64,000 nucleotides of DNA, from positions 496,001 to 560,000 of the forward strand of contig NZ_LR134506.1 in NCBI RefSeq assembly GCF_900638305.1, given 5' to 3'. Source of the DNA: Porphyromonas cangingivalis (lineage in GTDB: Bacteria; Bacteroidota; Bacteroidia; Bacteroidales; Porphyromonadaceae). Within the stretch, counting starts at the first letter, position 1. Every line of letters begins with the position of its first letter. The notes below the pieces were generated by a model that saw nothing but the letters and a program-made list of their open reading frames with translations, ran no database searches and was not told where the DNA came from. The translations under genes were made by a program, and so were the position numbers. Shown one piece after another: positions 35,863-44,956 of this stretch.

Positions 35863-37596
35863 TCATGCGGCAGTCTCTTCAGCTTTTTTGTCGGCCTTTT
35901 GCGGAGAGAGGACTTTGCGGTACTCGTCTTTGTCAGAGAGGACTTCAAGGGCTTTTTTCAAAGATGCATCCGTTTCTAACCCGATGACGTATTGTCCACT
36001 CATACCGAAGTAATGGACAGCCAGAGAGCTCCTGATTTGGTTGATGATTATGGTCTTGTGTCGGATGACATCTTTACGAAGATCGGGGGTGATACTCTGC
36101 TCAAGGGCAGCTATGGCCTCACTGCTTTGATCCTTGTATCCTTCGAACTTGATGAGCTCTTTGAGACTCTTGAGGGCATTCAGACTCATTTTGCCATAAG
36201 TAAACTTTTCGTTCTCCAAGTAAGTCAGGAAGTCTTCGAAATCTTTTTCTGTGATCTTGATGTCAGAGATACTCTTAGGGGCAGGGAGCCCCTTGCCTTT
36301 GAGGTACAATTTGTTTGCAAAGTCGAAGATGTACCCTCCTCTTATCATGTTGAATACCGATACGGGTAGAGTCTCGTCCTCTATCGTGATGTCCGGACGT
36401 ATGCCACCACCATCCTTCACCAACCTTCCGCTCTTGGTCTTGAAGGTATTGGCGAGACTGTCGGGTATGGCTGCTACCGATCCGTCCGGATTTCGATGCG
36501 AATAGTCGAGCTGCTGGATACATCTTCCGCTGGGGATATAGTATCGCGCGATGGTCAGCTTGAGGATCCCATTGTGAGGTAGGGGACGAGTGGACTGTAC
36601 CAACCCTTTCCCAAAGCTCTTACTGCCGATGATTACTCCCCTGTCAAAGTCTTGTATCGCACCTGCTACGATCTCCGATGCCGATGCCGATCCACCATTG
36701 ATGAGCACAGCGATGGGTAGATTGGGTGCGATGGGCTTTTCTGTAGTGTAATACTTTTGGGTTGTTTCCGGAAGTTTTCCTTCGGTATAGACGACAAGCG
36801 TCTTCTCGGGGACAAACATACTGAGTATCTTGATGGCATCTTCCATCACTCCTCCTCCATTGCTTCGTAGGTCAAGGATGAGACCTTTGAGTTTACGATC
36901 TCGGTTAAGCTCGTTGAAGGCATTACGCACATCGCTTGCACTTCTGTTGGTGAACGAGATCAGATTGATATAGCCTATATTGTCGCCGTAGATCCCTCGG
37001 TGAACGACCTGATCGACAACGACACTTTCTCTTGTAAGTGTTACCTCTCTCTCCTTTTCCTCTCCGAGCCTTAGGACTTTGACTTTGACTTTTGTCCCTA
37101 CGGGGCCTTTGAGGAGGTCACTGACTTTAGATACATTGCCCGGAATCACAGATACCCCCTCGATGATCACGAACTTGTCACCTCTCTTGAGGCCACTCTT
37201 CTCGGCGGGACTGCCCGGCATCGGATTTTGGACATATACAGCCGAATCTTTCTCTTGTATGTATGCACCGATACCACCGTATATCCCTGTTGTCATGAAC
37301 TCAAAGTCCTTACTCTCAGTGTCTGTCATGTACTCGGTATAAGGGTCCAACTGAGAGAGCATCGCATTGATTCCCCTCGAGGTCATGTCTTTGATGTTCA
37401 AGGTGTCCACATATAAGGACTCTACCCCCGAGAGCACGTATTGAAAGACCTGTGTAGAGCGTCTTATCTCCATTTGGTTGTCGACCTTTTTCTCCTTTTT
37501 TGTTTGGGCATAAATTCTTGGAGCACTTACTCCCAAAGTAAGAGTCAGTGATGATAAGAGTATCGTGGATTTGATTATCTGTCGTAAGTATTTCAT
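35863..37596 (-). CDS. C-terminal processing peptidase (S41 family, CtpA/Prc-like)
   Basis: 577 residues. A signal peptide (about 1-30) precedes a helical region, a PDZ domain (AVYVQNPMPGSPAEKSGLKRGD, shown by SPAEKSGLKRGD) and the S41 catalytic domain. The nucleophile lies in NGGSASASEIVAGA (near 302) and the catalytic lysine in KSFGKGLVQ (near 328). Such periplasmic proteases remove C-terminal tails or degrade misfolded envelope proteins. The C-terminus ends in a short Ala/Glu/Lys tail. The 5' end is 75 bases from nadK on the same strand. Confidence 0.9.
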   Translation of the reverse strand: MKYLRQIIKSTILLSSLTLTLGVSAPRIYAQTKKEKKVDNQMEIRRSTQVFQYVLSGVESLYVDTLNIKDMTSRGINAMLSQLDPYTEYMTDTESKDFEFMTTGIYGGIGAYIQEKDSAVYVQNPMPGSPAEKSGLKRGDKFVIIEGVSVIPGNVSKVSDLLKGPVGTKVKVKVLRLGEEKEREVTLTRESVVVDQVVHRGIYGDNIGYINLISFTNRSASDVRNAFNELNRDRKLKGLILDLRSNGGGVMEDAIKILSMFVPEKTLVVYTEGKLPETTQKYYTTEKPIAPNLPIAVLINGGSASASEIVAGAIQDFDRGVIIGSKSFGKGLVQSTRPLPHNGILKLTIARYYIPSGRCIQQLDYSHRNPDGSVAAIPDSLANTFKTKSGRLVKDGGGIRPDITIEDETLPVSVFNMIRGGYIFDFANKLYLKGKGLPAPKSISDIKITEKDFEDFLTYLENEKFTYGKMSLNALKSLKELIKFEGYKDQSSEAIAALEQSITPDLRKDVIRHKTIIINQIRSSLAVHYFGMSGQYVIGLETDASLKKALEVLSDKDEYRKVLSPQKADKKAEETAA

Positions 37597-37671
37597 CGTT
37601 ATGTGTATTTATGTTTTGATTTTGTGATGTTGAAAAGGAATTGCACAAGGGAGAGATATTCGTGCTTATTC

Positions 37672-38583
37672 TTACGATTTTGTGCAGTGTTTTGGTTGAC
37701 CGTTGCCTCTCACATCTTGCCCCCACATCAGTTTGTTGCGAAGGGTATCGTAGAAGGTGTGGATAGGATGGCGGACGATACGTACCTCCTTGTCCGATCT
37801 CCATACTTTTATTTTTGCTGAGCCAGGCAGTGGGGTGCTGTAACCATCCGAAGAGAGAAGGATCGCATCATTGCGAGTCGTCACACTCATCTCCAATACC
37901 ACATCATCAGGAATGACGATCGGACGCATATTGAGCGTATGAGGTGCGATGGGTGCCAATAGTAGAGTGGGGCAGTGAGGGTGGATGATAGGGCCACCGA
38001 CGCTGAGCGAGTATGCTGTCGAGCCCGTGGGGGTGGCTATAAGGAGTCCATCTCCCTCAAATGTCGCCACTCTTTCGCCATCGACAAGAGTATGGACGCC
38101 TATCATGCTCGCTGTGTCACGCTTGAGTATCGCCACTTCATTAAGTACAGGAGGATAGTGCTGCACCTCCCCATTGATCTCCGTTGATATGGCAAGCATA
38201 CTCCTGACTTCTGTTTCGTAACGCCCCTCGATGATGTCCTCCCACATCTGCCGGAGTTCATTGGGGCAAGTCCCCGTAAGGAAACCTAAGCTCCCTGTAT
38301 TGATGCCAAGTATTGTTGCCGAAGTCCCTGCGATCAACTTTGCCGCCCGTAAGAACGTACCGTCTCCTCCAAGGCTGATCAAGAGGTCTGTCTTCGGATC
38401 ATCTTTGACGTTGGAGCTCAACTCATAAGGTAACTTTATACCCATACGTCCCAAGTAACTGAAGAACCCCTTGTCAATCCTCAGTCTATGTCCTTTACTT
38501 CCTTCTATGATGTTGTTCATGAGGTCTTTGAGATCCTCTTGAGAACACTTTTGGTGTATCGATCCGATTACAGAAACAATCAT
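37672..38583 (-). CDS. nadK: NAD kinase
   Basis: I choose the ATG at 38583 (MIVSVIGSIHQKCSQ), giving 303 residues; the frame extends to 38667, but that would include a likely -7 box. GGDGTFLRAAKL (near 68) holds the conserved catalytic GGDG, NTGSLGFL follows, and TGSTAYSLSVGGPI is the C-terminal substrate loop. It phosphorylates NAD to NADP. It could be cotranscribed with ctpA. Confidence 0.92.
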   Translation of the reverse strand: MIVSVIGSIHQKCSQEDLKDLMNNIIEGSKGHRLRIDKGFFSYLGRMGIKLPYELSSNVKDDPKTDLLISLGGDGTFLRAAKLIAGTSATILGINTGSLGFLTGTCPNELRQMWEDIIEGRYETEVRSMLAISTEINGEVQHYPPVLNEVAILKRDTASMIGVHTLVDGERVATFEGDGLLIATPTGSTAYSLSVGGPIIHPHCPTLLLAPIAPHTLNMRPIVIPDDVVLEMSVTTRNDAILLSSDGYSTPLPGSAKIKVWRSDKEVRIVRHPIHTFYDTLRNKLMWGQDVRGNGQPKHCTKS

Positions 38584-38890
38584 TCTATCTGATATGGTTT
38601 TATGTACTACGATTTGATCCGAAGACATCTCTGTGGCTGAGATATACTTATCAGAGTAAAGGTACATATTATTTCAGAAAGAACGGTGTACCTGAAAAGG
38701 TAATTGTTATGAAATCTCGACTGGTCTCTATTGAGCACTCTTGATTAAATCAGTATCTTGGATGATGTGAAACCTTTCCTTGAGAGGGGAATCCTTTAGG
38801 CTTCGCATCGCTATTATATTGTTACATTCAGGTGGGGATATTTCTCTTTTTTTAGTACCTTTCGAAACAAAACACATAGAACAAAACGTT
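38584..38890. other. Divergent intergenic region between nadK and the HAD-thioesterase gene
   Basis: 307 bases with no gene or repeat array seen. It contains candidate -7 boxes for each flanking gene: TACCTTTA on the minus strand (38657-38664) and TACCTTTC on the plus strand (38856-38863), each matching seven of eight consensus positions. Confidence 0.35.
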
Positions 38891-40129
38891 ATGACAGATA
38901 AATACAAAATTATGGCCCTTGACTTGGATGATACCTTGCTTGATGACGACAAGAAGATATCTCCTATGACTCTCAACGCTTTGCTTGATATCCAAAAGGC
39001 AGGGATGAAAATCGTGTTGGCATCGGGTCGTCCTACCTATGGTCTGGAGAAATATGCCAAGGAGTTGCAGTTGTCGACTTATGGGGGGTATCTCGCTTCT
39101 TATAGCGGAGGGAAAGTCACATCTTGTTTGGATAATACGATTCTTGTGCGTAATACCATTGACTTAAACTTAATTCCAAGAATCTATGATATTGTCAAGT
39201 CGTTTGACTTGCCACTGCTTTCTTATAAACGTAATGCGATCATTACCGAAGATGATACCAACGAGGCTGTACTTCAGGAAAGTATGATCAATAATGGTAT
39301 GAAGATTGAGGGAGTACGGGACTTTGTGTCTGCCGTCGATCGTCCTCCATTCAAATGTGTGGTTATGGGCTCTCCGGTAGAGATAGCTCAGGTGAGGCAC
39401 GCACTTGAGTGTGAGTTCCCTAATCAATTGAGTTTTCATAACCCTGCTCCATTTTTGTTGGATATTGTACCATTCAATGTGGATAAAGCCAATGCCTTGG
39501 ATTTTCTGCTCAAGGATCTTGATCTCGACAAGTCTCAACTTGTAGCTGTCGGAGATAGCTATAATGATGTCGGTATGATCCAGATGGCTGGTTTGGGAGT
39601 CGCCATGGCAAATGCCACGGAGGCAGTCAAGCAATGTGCATCTTATGTGACCAAGTCCAATAATGAAGACGGTATCGTCCATCTGATCAATAAGCATATT
39701 CTTGGTGAAGAGGGAGGGCAGACTTTTACTCCGGAGGCTCTCAATGCCCTCATGCACAACACACTGATGTCTTCAATAGGGATACAGTGTACTCTACTGC
39801 AGAGAGGGCGTGTGGAGGCTACAATGCCGGTAGATATTCGTACGCGACAGCCTATGGGGATCTTGCATGGTGGGGCATCTTTGGCTCTTGCCGAGACGGT
39901 CGCCGGGATCGGCTCGATACTCCTGTTGGATGAGAATGAGATCCAGGTCGGTATGCAGGTCAGTGGCAATCATATCTCCTCAGCCCATGAAGGAGAGGTA
40001 GTCAAGGCTATAGCAACCATCATACATCAAGGACGTAGTTCGCACGTATGGAATGTGGATGTCGTGACTCAAAGTCAGAAGCTGATCTCCAGTGTAAGGG
40101 TGGTTAATAGTATCCTTAAAAAGCGTTGA
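38891..40129 (+). CDS. Fusion of Cof-type HAD phosphatase and PaaI/MenI-like hotdog thioesterase
   Basis: The frame opens at 38780 but the ATG at 38891 (MTDKYKIMALDLDDTLL) is the natural start: 412 residues. Residues 1 to about 275 are a Cof-type HAD-IIB phosphatase, with nucleophile motif DLDDT (11-15) and GDSYNDVGMI near 220. Residues about 290-412 are a hotdog thioesterase with the PaaI-type core GILHGGASLALAET near 325. The thioesterase half resembles enzymes that release acyl groups from CoA, including 1,4-dihydroxy-2-naphthoyl-CoA hydrolases of menaquinone synthesis. Substrates of either half are not known from the sequence. Confidence 0.8.
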   Translation: MTDKYKIMALDLDDTLLDDDKKISPMTLNALLDIQKAGMKIVLASGRPTYGLEKYAKELQLSTYGGYLASYSGGKVTSCLDNTILVRNTIDLNLIPRIYDIVKSFDLPLLSYKRNAIITEDDTNEAVLQESMINNGMKIEGVRDFVSAVDRPPFKCVVMGSPVEIAQVRHALECEFPNQLSFHNPAPFLLDIVPFNVDKANALDFLLKDLDLDKSQLVAVGDSYNDVGMIQMAGLGVAMANATEAVKQCASYVTKSNNEDGIVHLINKHILGEEGGQTFTPEALNALMHNTLMSSIGIQCTLLQRGRVEATMPVDIRTRQPMGILHGGASLALAETVAGIGSILLLDENEIQVGMQVSGNHISSAHEGEVVKAIATIIHQGRSSHVWNVDVVTQSQKLISSVRVVNSILKKR

Positions 40130-40200
40130 ATTTTAGATTTTGTGTCAAGATATAGGCATTTTAATATTTCTTTTGTAATATAAGTGCTATCTTTACCGAA

Positions 40201-40223
40201 CGTATGATGCATTTGTTCATACG
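40201..40223. repeat. Small inverted repeat before mscL
   Basis: CGTATGA and TCATACG are 7-bp perfect arms separated by 9 bases, 37 bases before the mscL start. It could be a regulatory dyad or a leader hairpin; nothing further can be said. Confidence 0.35.
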
Positions 40224-40259
40224 ATAGGTACTTAGGTATAATACATAATTTTATTGATT

Positions 40260-40679
40260 ATGGGACTAATTAAAGAATTCAAAGAGTTTGCAGTAAAGGG
40301 TAATGTCGTTGATATGGCTGTCGGTATCATCATCGGTGGTGCTTTCGGTAAGATTGTGTCTTCGTTGGTCAATGATGTCATCATGCCACCCATCGGTAAG
40401 CTCATCGGTGGTGTCAATTTCACAGACCTCAAGATTGTGCTCACTGATGCTGTGGTCGCAAACGGAGAGGTGGTCACTCCTGAGGTGGCAATCCTCTATG
40501 GTAGCTTCATCCAGACTGTGATTGACTTCTTGATCATCGCATTTGTCATCTTCATGGCTATCAAGGCTATAAATAAGATGAAACGTGAGAAGCCTGCAGA
40601 GCCCGAAGCTCCGGCTGCTCCGCCTGCAGATGTTCAACTTTTGACAGAGATTCGTGATCTTCTCAAGAAACAACAGTAA
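40260..40679 (+). CDS. mscL: Large-conductance mechanosensitive channel MscL
   Basis: 139 residues from the ATG at 40260 ([18 protein letters not shown]). The N-terminal helix and first membrane helix, [27 protein letters not shown] (shown by [12 protein letters not shown] and DVIMPPIG), are diagnostic, and the second membrane helix is [19 protein letters not shown]. The C-terminal bundle is preceded by a Pro/Ala-rich linker. A homopentamer opens under membrane tension to prevent lysis on hypo-osmotic shock. It stands alone and is followed by a terminator. Confidence 0.95.
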   Translation: MGLIKEFKEFAVKGNVVDMAVGIIIGGAFGKIVSSLVNDVIMPPIGKLIGGVNFTDLKIVLTDAVVANGEVVTPEVAILYGSFIQTVIDFLIIAFVIFMAIKAINKMKREKPAEPEAPAAPPADVQLLTEIRDLLKKQQ

Positions 40680-40710
40680 GGTCTGTTGCGATATTCCTAG
40701 TGATGGATAA

Positions 40711-40756
40711 AGAGGAGCCTTGAGTCATCAAAAGACTCAAGGCTTCTCTTTATACC
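40711..40756 (+). terminator. Terminator after mscL
   Basis: A 16-bp stem (AGAGGAGCCTTGAGTC with GACTCAAGGCTTCTCT, one mismatch) and a 7-base loop are followed by a T-rich tail, 31 bases after the mscL stop. Confidence 0.85.
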
Positions 40757-40913
40757 TTGTAGATGGAAGATCGCAAATCTTTATGGTCATTGCTAAATTC
40801 ATATATTTTCTCTATTTTAGCGGTGTTTTATACGATACAAAGCGGCGTGTAGAGGATCGTATAACCTTTTTTGAACTAAGAGTGAAAACCCTAATTTTTT
40901 TCTTTCAGAGAAC

Positions 40914-41258
40914 ATGGAAGTACGTATCAGTCGTATAGTAAGTGAGCATTACGACTACACGCGAAAAGAAGCAGAAGAATACATCCGTCAAGGAAGAATT
41001 ACTCGTAATGGCGAAGTCATAACCATAGGAGACAAAGCCTCTGTCAATGATGAAATCGAACTCGACGGTGTACGCATTCCTCTCAAAGGTATATTCAAAA
41101 AACTCGAACGTGAAGCTGCAGGTAAAGAGACCGGAAGCAAGTTCAGGCAAAATGATGACGAATACAAAGATGCGTTCAATCCCAAGAGTCGAGAATTGAG
41201 AAAAGGGCGCAAGAATGAGTTCGCCCCCAAAAGAAAGGGGAAGAACAGTATGTATTAA
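40914..41258 (+). CDS. S4-domain RNA-binding protein
   Basis: 114 residues. The S4 RNA-binding fold is seen in YTRKEAEEYIRQGRITRNGEVI and the segment NDEIELDGVRIPL. The last 50 residues are strongly basic with no second domain (KGRKNEFAPKRKGKN), so it is neither a full pseudouridine synthase nor a typical HslR. It probably binds rRNA or tRNA. It lies 22 bases before the phosphatase gene on the same strand. Confidence 0.7.
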   Translation: MEVRISRIVSEHYDYTRKEAEEYIRQGRITRNGEVITIGDKASVNDEIELDGVRIPLKGIFKKLEREAAGKETGSKFRQNDDEYKDAFNPKSRELRKGRKNEFAPKRKGKNSMY

Positions 41259-41280
41259 GACAAAACTTTAAAACCCATTT

Positions 41281-41853
41281 ATGCTTATAATAGACTGGAT
41301 CAGACATACTTCTCTCCAGATAGATGGTAGCTACTCTTATGGTCAGACGGATGTACAGGTCTCTGACAACTTTGAGGTCGAGGCTGCTGCCGTCAAGGAT
41401 CGGCTGGATGGCATTGGCTATGATGCCATCTATACCAGCCCACTCAGTCGTGCCAAGAAGTTGGCACACTATTGTGGTTATACCGATGCTATTGAGGATC
41501 CTCGGATCAAGGAAATCTTCCTCGGGGAGTGGGAGATGAAAAAGTGGGCAGATATCATCATGTATGATAATCTTGATGATTGGTTTGCCAACTTCCACAA
41601 CCTTACTGCTCCCGGTGGCGAAAACCTTCAAAATCTCCTCGATAGAGTCAAGGAGTTCATTCAGGATGCACGCCTCAAGAGACACTCAAGAATAGCAGTC
41701 TTTTGTCACGGTGGTGTGATCAACTGTGCCAGATACATGAACTCTGAAATCAGCAAGGCTCTTATATTCAGGGAGGTACCCATGTATGGCTCGATCAATA
41801 CGATAAAGTATTCGTATTTGGACCAACATGATAGAGTCAAGAGGGATATTTGA
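41281..41853 (+). CDS. cobC: Histidine-phosphatase protein, probable alpha-ribazole phosphatase CobC
   Basis: 190 residues of the histidine phosphatase superfamily. The catalytic RHT motif is in IDWIRHTSLQ, with YTSPLSRAKKLAHYCGY and CHGGVINCARY completing the active site; the acidic segment FLGEWEM is also conserved. The combination RHTS...YGQTD...SPLSR is that of Bacteroidota alpha-ribazole phosphatases, which remove phosphate from the lower-ligand precursor in B12 assembly. The alternative is a general phosphoglycerate mutase-like phosphatase. The B12 ring operon lies at the left end of the window, not adjacent. Confidence 0.6.
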   Translation: MLIIDWIRHTSLQIDGSYSYGQTDVQVSDNFEVEAAAVKDRLDGIGYDAIYTSPLSRAKKLAHYCGYTDAIEDPRIKEIFLGEWEMKKWADIIMYDNLDDWFANFHNLTAPGGENLQNLLDRVKEFIQDARLKRHSRIAVFCHGGVINCARYMNSEISKALIFREVPMYGSINTIKYSYLDQHDRVKRDI

Positions 41854-41897
41854 GCTCTTTTGCTGTGACTTACTTTAGGATAAGGATACCCAAATAG

Positions 41898-41938
41898 AGG
41901 GGAAAGTTTCGAAGTAAACGGAATTCTTCCCCTTTTAT
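41898..41938 (+). terminator. Probable terminator after cobC
   Basis: Arms AGGGGAA and TTCCCCTT with partial inner pairing are followed by TTTTATTATAT. The stem is imperfect. Confidence 0.55.
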
Positions 41939-42007
41939 TATATCCGTGCCAGTGAGTGTTTTATCGACTTTTTGAGATTCGGGGATGCCTTCTTCCGAGG
42001 TTGTGAG

Positions 42008-42095
42008 CAGAATGCATTCTGGTACGGGACAGAATGCATTCTGGCGGATGACATCGTCTGTTCCGCTCTCCGACAGAACAGATCGATACGTTTAT
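42008..42095 (+). repeat. 22-bp repeat array, family A, locus 3 (two perfect and two weak units)
   Basis: CAGAATGCATTCTG, a perfect 14-base palindrome, occurs at 42008 and 42030, 22 bases apart. The third position (42052) is highly decayed, and CAGAACAG appears at 42074, keeping the 22-base phase. The array ends 79 bases before the rhomboid start. Confidence 0.8.
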
Positions 42096-42174
42096 TGTGG
42101 GTTAGGATGTTGAAGGCTCCTTAATGATGTAGATACCAATGTATCCTTTTCCTTTCTCACTGAATGATAAAAGT

Positions 42175-43710
42175 ATGATGGAAGATAAATTGAAGTTTGT
42201 TTTTAGACCCTTTATATCGGCCCTTATAGGGTTGGTGGTGGGGTACTCTTTTTTACACTGGGTCGTGGTGATCAAGTTTGGACTCTTACAACCTAAAGAT
42301 AAGGTTGTCGAACTTGTTGTGCCGGCTTTGCTTTCAATTCTTTTGGTTATATTTTATATCTATCCGAGGGTCAAGGTACTACGCTTACGAGATCATTTTT
42401 TCTATGCTGTTGTAGCTTGGGTCGGGCTGGTGATTCCGACTGCGATTGCGCAGGACTATATGGTGACAGTCACAGGTACATTGACAGAGCTTACTTCTGT
42501 CAGAGAGATGGATCGGCATAAACCTACAAGGTTTTATAAATTGAGATCATATCATCCGGACAAGGAGATATCCCCCTCTTATGCTACTTATGATGTTAGT
42601 GGACGAAACTCTGAGGATTTCAATATGCATCTTTATGTCGTCTGTCCGATCCGAGAGACTCCGAATGTCCCTTATGCCGATACCCCCTCTGTGTGGTTGG
42701 GAGAGCATTATAAAGAGCGGATAAGTAATAGGATGAAGCACGAGAAAAAGGAGAAGGCATACACTCTCTTTGTTGAGCAAGGGCGAATAAAGTTTGCGGA
42801 GACTGTGACATCTTTCTCTGTCTATTTCGAAAGGATCGATAGTCGCTCGAAGTATCATGATGGATTTATGAAGGCCATCTCGTTGTATCCCGGTGCTGTA
42901 TCCGACCCCATCATTCTGATGAGGATGAGTGAGTCTCTTTACTCCAAGAACGAGAGCAACAAGCAACGGCTACTGATTGCTCTGCTCATTGTGACGGTGC
43001 TGTGGTTCCTGATGTCTGCCATCCCTAAGATCGATCCAAACGAACTGAAAAGGGTGAAAGCTGGCAAACCCGATATGGATGCAAGACGAGAGTGGCACGA
43101 ATGGAGGACTTTTGTCCTACCTCACAAGGGATTTTTTGTCACCCCGATACTTGTTTACATCAATGTAGGTGTTTTCTTGTTGATGACAGTTTTGGGGCAT
43201 GGATTTATCTATGTCTCCCCTCAGGTATTGCTGGACTGGGGGGCATGTTATGCTCCTATGGTAATGGAAGGTCAGTGGTGGCGACTATTGACAGCGATAT
43301 TCCTTCATGGAGGTGTTGCACATTTGTGTGCCAACATGGTTTGGCTCGTCCTTGTGGGGATAGATTTGGAGCATAAGATGAGTCGAATGATGTACTTGCT
43401 CATATATTTTCTCTCAGGGCTTTTGGGAAGCCTTACAAGCATCTTGTGGAACGGAGAAGCTGTCGGAGTCGGTGCTTCTGGTGCCATAATGGGATTGTTC
43501 GGAGCATTTATAGCCTTACTTATCACCGGAGTATATCCCAAAGGGTTTGTAAAGTCTCTTTTGATAAATGCAGGTGTCTTTGTGGGGATGAACTTACTCA
43601 TGGGGCTTGCCGGGGGGATTGACAATGCAGCTCATATAGGTGGACTTTTGTGTGGGTTTGTGCTGGGAATCGGTTGTTCGCCATTTCTCAAAAGAGCCCA
43701 TCATAGGTAG
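42175..43710 (+). CDS. Rhomboid-family intramembrane serine protease with extended N-terminal region
   Basis: 511 residues from the ATG at 42175 (the adjacent ATG at 42178 is equally possible). The rhomboid core lies in the C-terminal 200 residues: WWRLLTAIFLHGGVAHL, GVGASGAIMGLFGAF with the catalytic serine (near 435), and the histidine in NAAHIGGLLCGF (near 487). N-terminal to it are three predicted membrane helices (about 10-110), a soluble region of about 150 residues and another helix (about 272-290). The extension has no family I recognise. Substrates are unknown. Confidence 0.82.
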   Translation: MMEDKLKFVFRPFISALIGLVVGYSFLHWVVVIKFGLLQPKDKVVELVVPALLSILLVIFYIYPRVKVLRLRDHFFYAVVAWVGLVIPTAIAQDYMVTVTGTLTELTSVREMDRHKPTRFYKLRSYHPDKEISPSYATYDVSGRNSEDFNMHLYVVCPIRETPNVPYADTPSVWLGEHYKERISNRMKHEKKEKAYTLFVEQGRIKFAETVTSFSVYFERIDSRSKYHDGFMKAISLYPGAVSDPIILMRMSESLYSKNESNKQRLLIALLIVTVLWFLMSAIPKIDPNELKRVKAGKPDMDARREWHEWRTFVLPHKGFFVTPILVYINVGVFLLMTVLGHGFIYVSPQVLLDWGACYAPMVMEGQWWRLLTAIFLHGGVAHLCANMVWLVLVGIDLEHKMSRMMYLLIYFLSGLLGSLTSILWNGEAVGVGASGAIMGLFGAFIALLITGVYPKGFVKSLLINAGVFVGMNLLMGLAGGIDNAAHIGGLLCGFVLGIGCSPFLKRAHHR

Positions 43711-43759
43711 CCTTTTTCGATCATAAAGAGATGAGAGCGGCTGGAGAACTGCCACCTCT

Positions 43760-44365
43760 TTAGAGTGGTTGATGCTTCAGTTGATCGATGAGCTCGATGT
43801 AGAGAGGGTGGGTTACCTCCATGTTCAAGAAGTAGGGGAGGCGATGACCTTGGTGGAGGAGACTTCGAATCTCAGTCGCAGAGATGTCAAAGATGGGGGC
43901 GTCGATAACTGTTATGTTTTTCGGTAGGGGCGACAAGGAGCGTGGTACATCGTGACCAAGACGAGGATAGATGAGAATGTTTTCGTCTTTTATCAAGCGT
44001 TCTCCCTCATACCATCGGGGGAGAGTCTCAAGGCTGTCCATACCCATGAGCAAGGTAAACTTGTAATCTGGATACTGCTCTCGCAAATGCTTCAAGGTAT
44101 GGAACGTATAACTTGGTCTCGGTAGAGACAACTCTATCGTGGAAACCTTGAGCTTCGGGTGTTTTCCGATCTGATGAGACGCCCAGCGTACTCTGAAGTC
44201 TTCATCGAGGAGGTGTGTGTGTGACTTGAAAGGATTGGCCGGAGTGACCATAAGCCACACTTCATCTACATCCGGATGTAGCTCTGCAACATAGTTGGCA
44301 AGGCATAAGTGCCCTATATGCATAGGATTGAACGAGCCTGAAAATAGGACGATATGCTTTGCCAT
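43760..44365 (-). CDS. nadD: Nicotinate-nucleotide adenylyltransferase
   Basis: 201 residues. The nucleotidyltransferase motif FSGSFNPMHIGHL is at the N-terminus and SATEIRSLL near the C-terminus, the two ATP-binding segments of NadD. It adenylates nicotinate mononucleotide in NAD synthesis; NAD kinase lies elsewhere in the window. It starts 18 bases after the gmk stop. Confidence 0.92.
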   Translation of the reverse strand: MAKHIVLFSGSFNPMHIGHLCLANYVAELHPDVDEVWLMVTPANPFKSHTHLLDEDFRVRWASHQIGKHPKLKVSTIELSLPRPSYTFHTLKHLREQYPDYKFTLLMGMDSLETLPRWYEGERLIKDENILIYPRLGHDVPRSLSPLPKNITVIDAPIFDISATEIRSLLHQGHRLPYFLNMEVTHPLYIELIDQLKHQPL

Positions 44366-44383
44366 GATGTGCCGGAGTTTATT

Positions 44384-44953
44384 TTAGTTGTTGATAAAGT
44401 CATTGATAAGCGTAAAGGCTTCACCACAAGCTTGAGACAAGTCATCGTTGATCACTGTCTTGTCGAAGTGTGGGGCGTGAGAGATTTCGAACTCAGCCTT
44501 CGCGAGCCTCTTCTCGATGACCTCTTCGCTGTCTGTACCTCTGCTCGTGAGTCTGTCTCTGAGAGTGTTTAAGCTTGGAGGCATGATGAATACCGTGAGA
44601 GCTTGCTCTCCGTAAACTTTCTTCACGTTGAGGGCACCCACAACGTCTATGTCGAGGATGACATGCTTGCCATGGCTGACTTTATCGTCTACTTCGCTCT
44701 TGAGTGTTCCGTAAAAACAACCGGAGTAGACTTCCTCGTATTCCAAAAATCCACCCTCCGAGATACGTTCTCTGAACTCCTCCTCAGTGAGGAAATAGTA
44801 CTCCTTACCATTGACCTCTGCTCCTCTCGGTGCACGAGAAGTCGCTGATACGGAGAACTCCAGAGGTAGCCCTTGAGCGATGAGGTGGTTGATGATCGTA
44901 GACTTCCCGGTGCCTGAGGGGGCAGAGAAGATGATGACCTTGCCTTGCTTCAT
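44384..44953 (-). CDS. gmk: Guanylate kinase
   Basis: 189 residues. The P-loop is APSGTGKSTIINHL; SATSRAPRGAEVNGKEYYFL is the GMP-binding segment, and the lid region RDRLTSRGTDSEE follows. It converts GMP to GDP. It lies 3 bases after the yicC stop; that pairing is common in bacteria. Confidence 0.95.
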   Translation of the reverse strand: MKQGKVIIFSAPSGTGKSTIINHLIAQGLPLEFSVSATSRAPRGAEVNGKEYYFLTEEEFRERISEGGFLEYEEVYSGCFYGTLKSEVDDKVSHGKHVILDIDVVGALNVKKVYGEQALTVFIMPPSLNTLRDRLTSRGTDSEEVIEKRLAKAEFEISHAPHFDKTVINDDLSQACGEAFTLINDFINN

Positions 44954-44956
44954 TGC

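Larger units (their letters stand above)
41854..42174. other. Intergenic region with terminator and 22-bp array
   Basis: 321 bases between the phosphatase and rhomboid genes, both plus strand. It holds the hairpin at 41898-41938 and the family A array at 42008-42095; no gene was seen. Confidence 0.5.
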
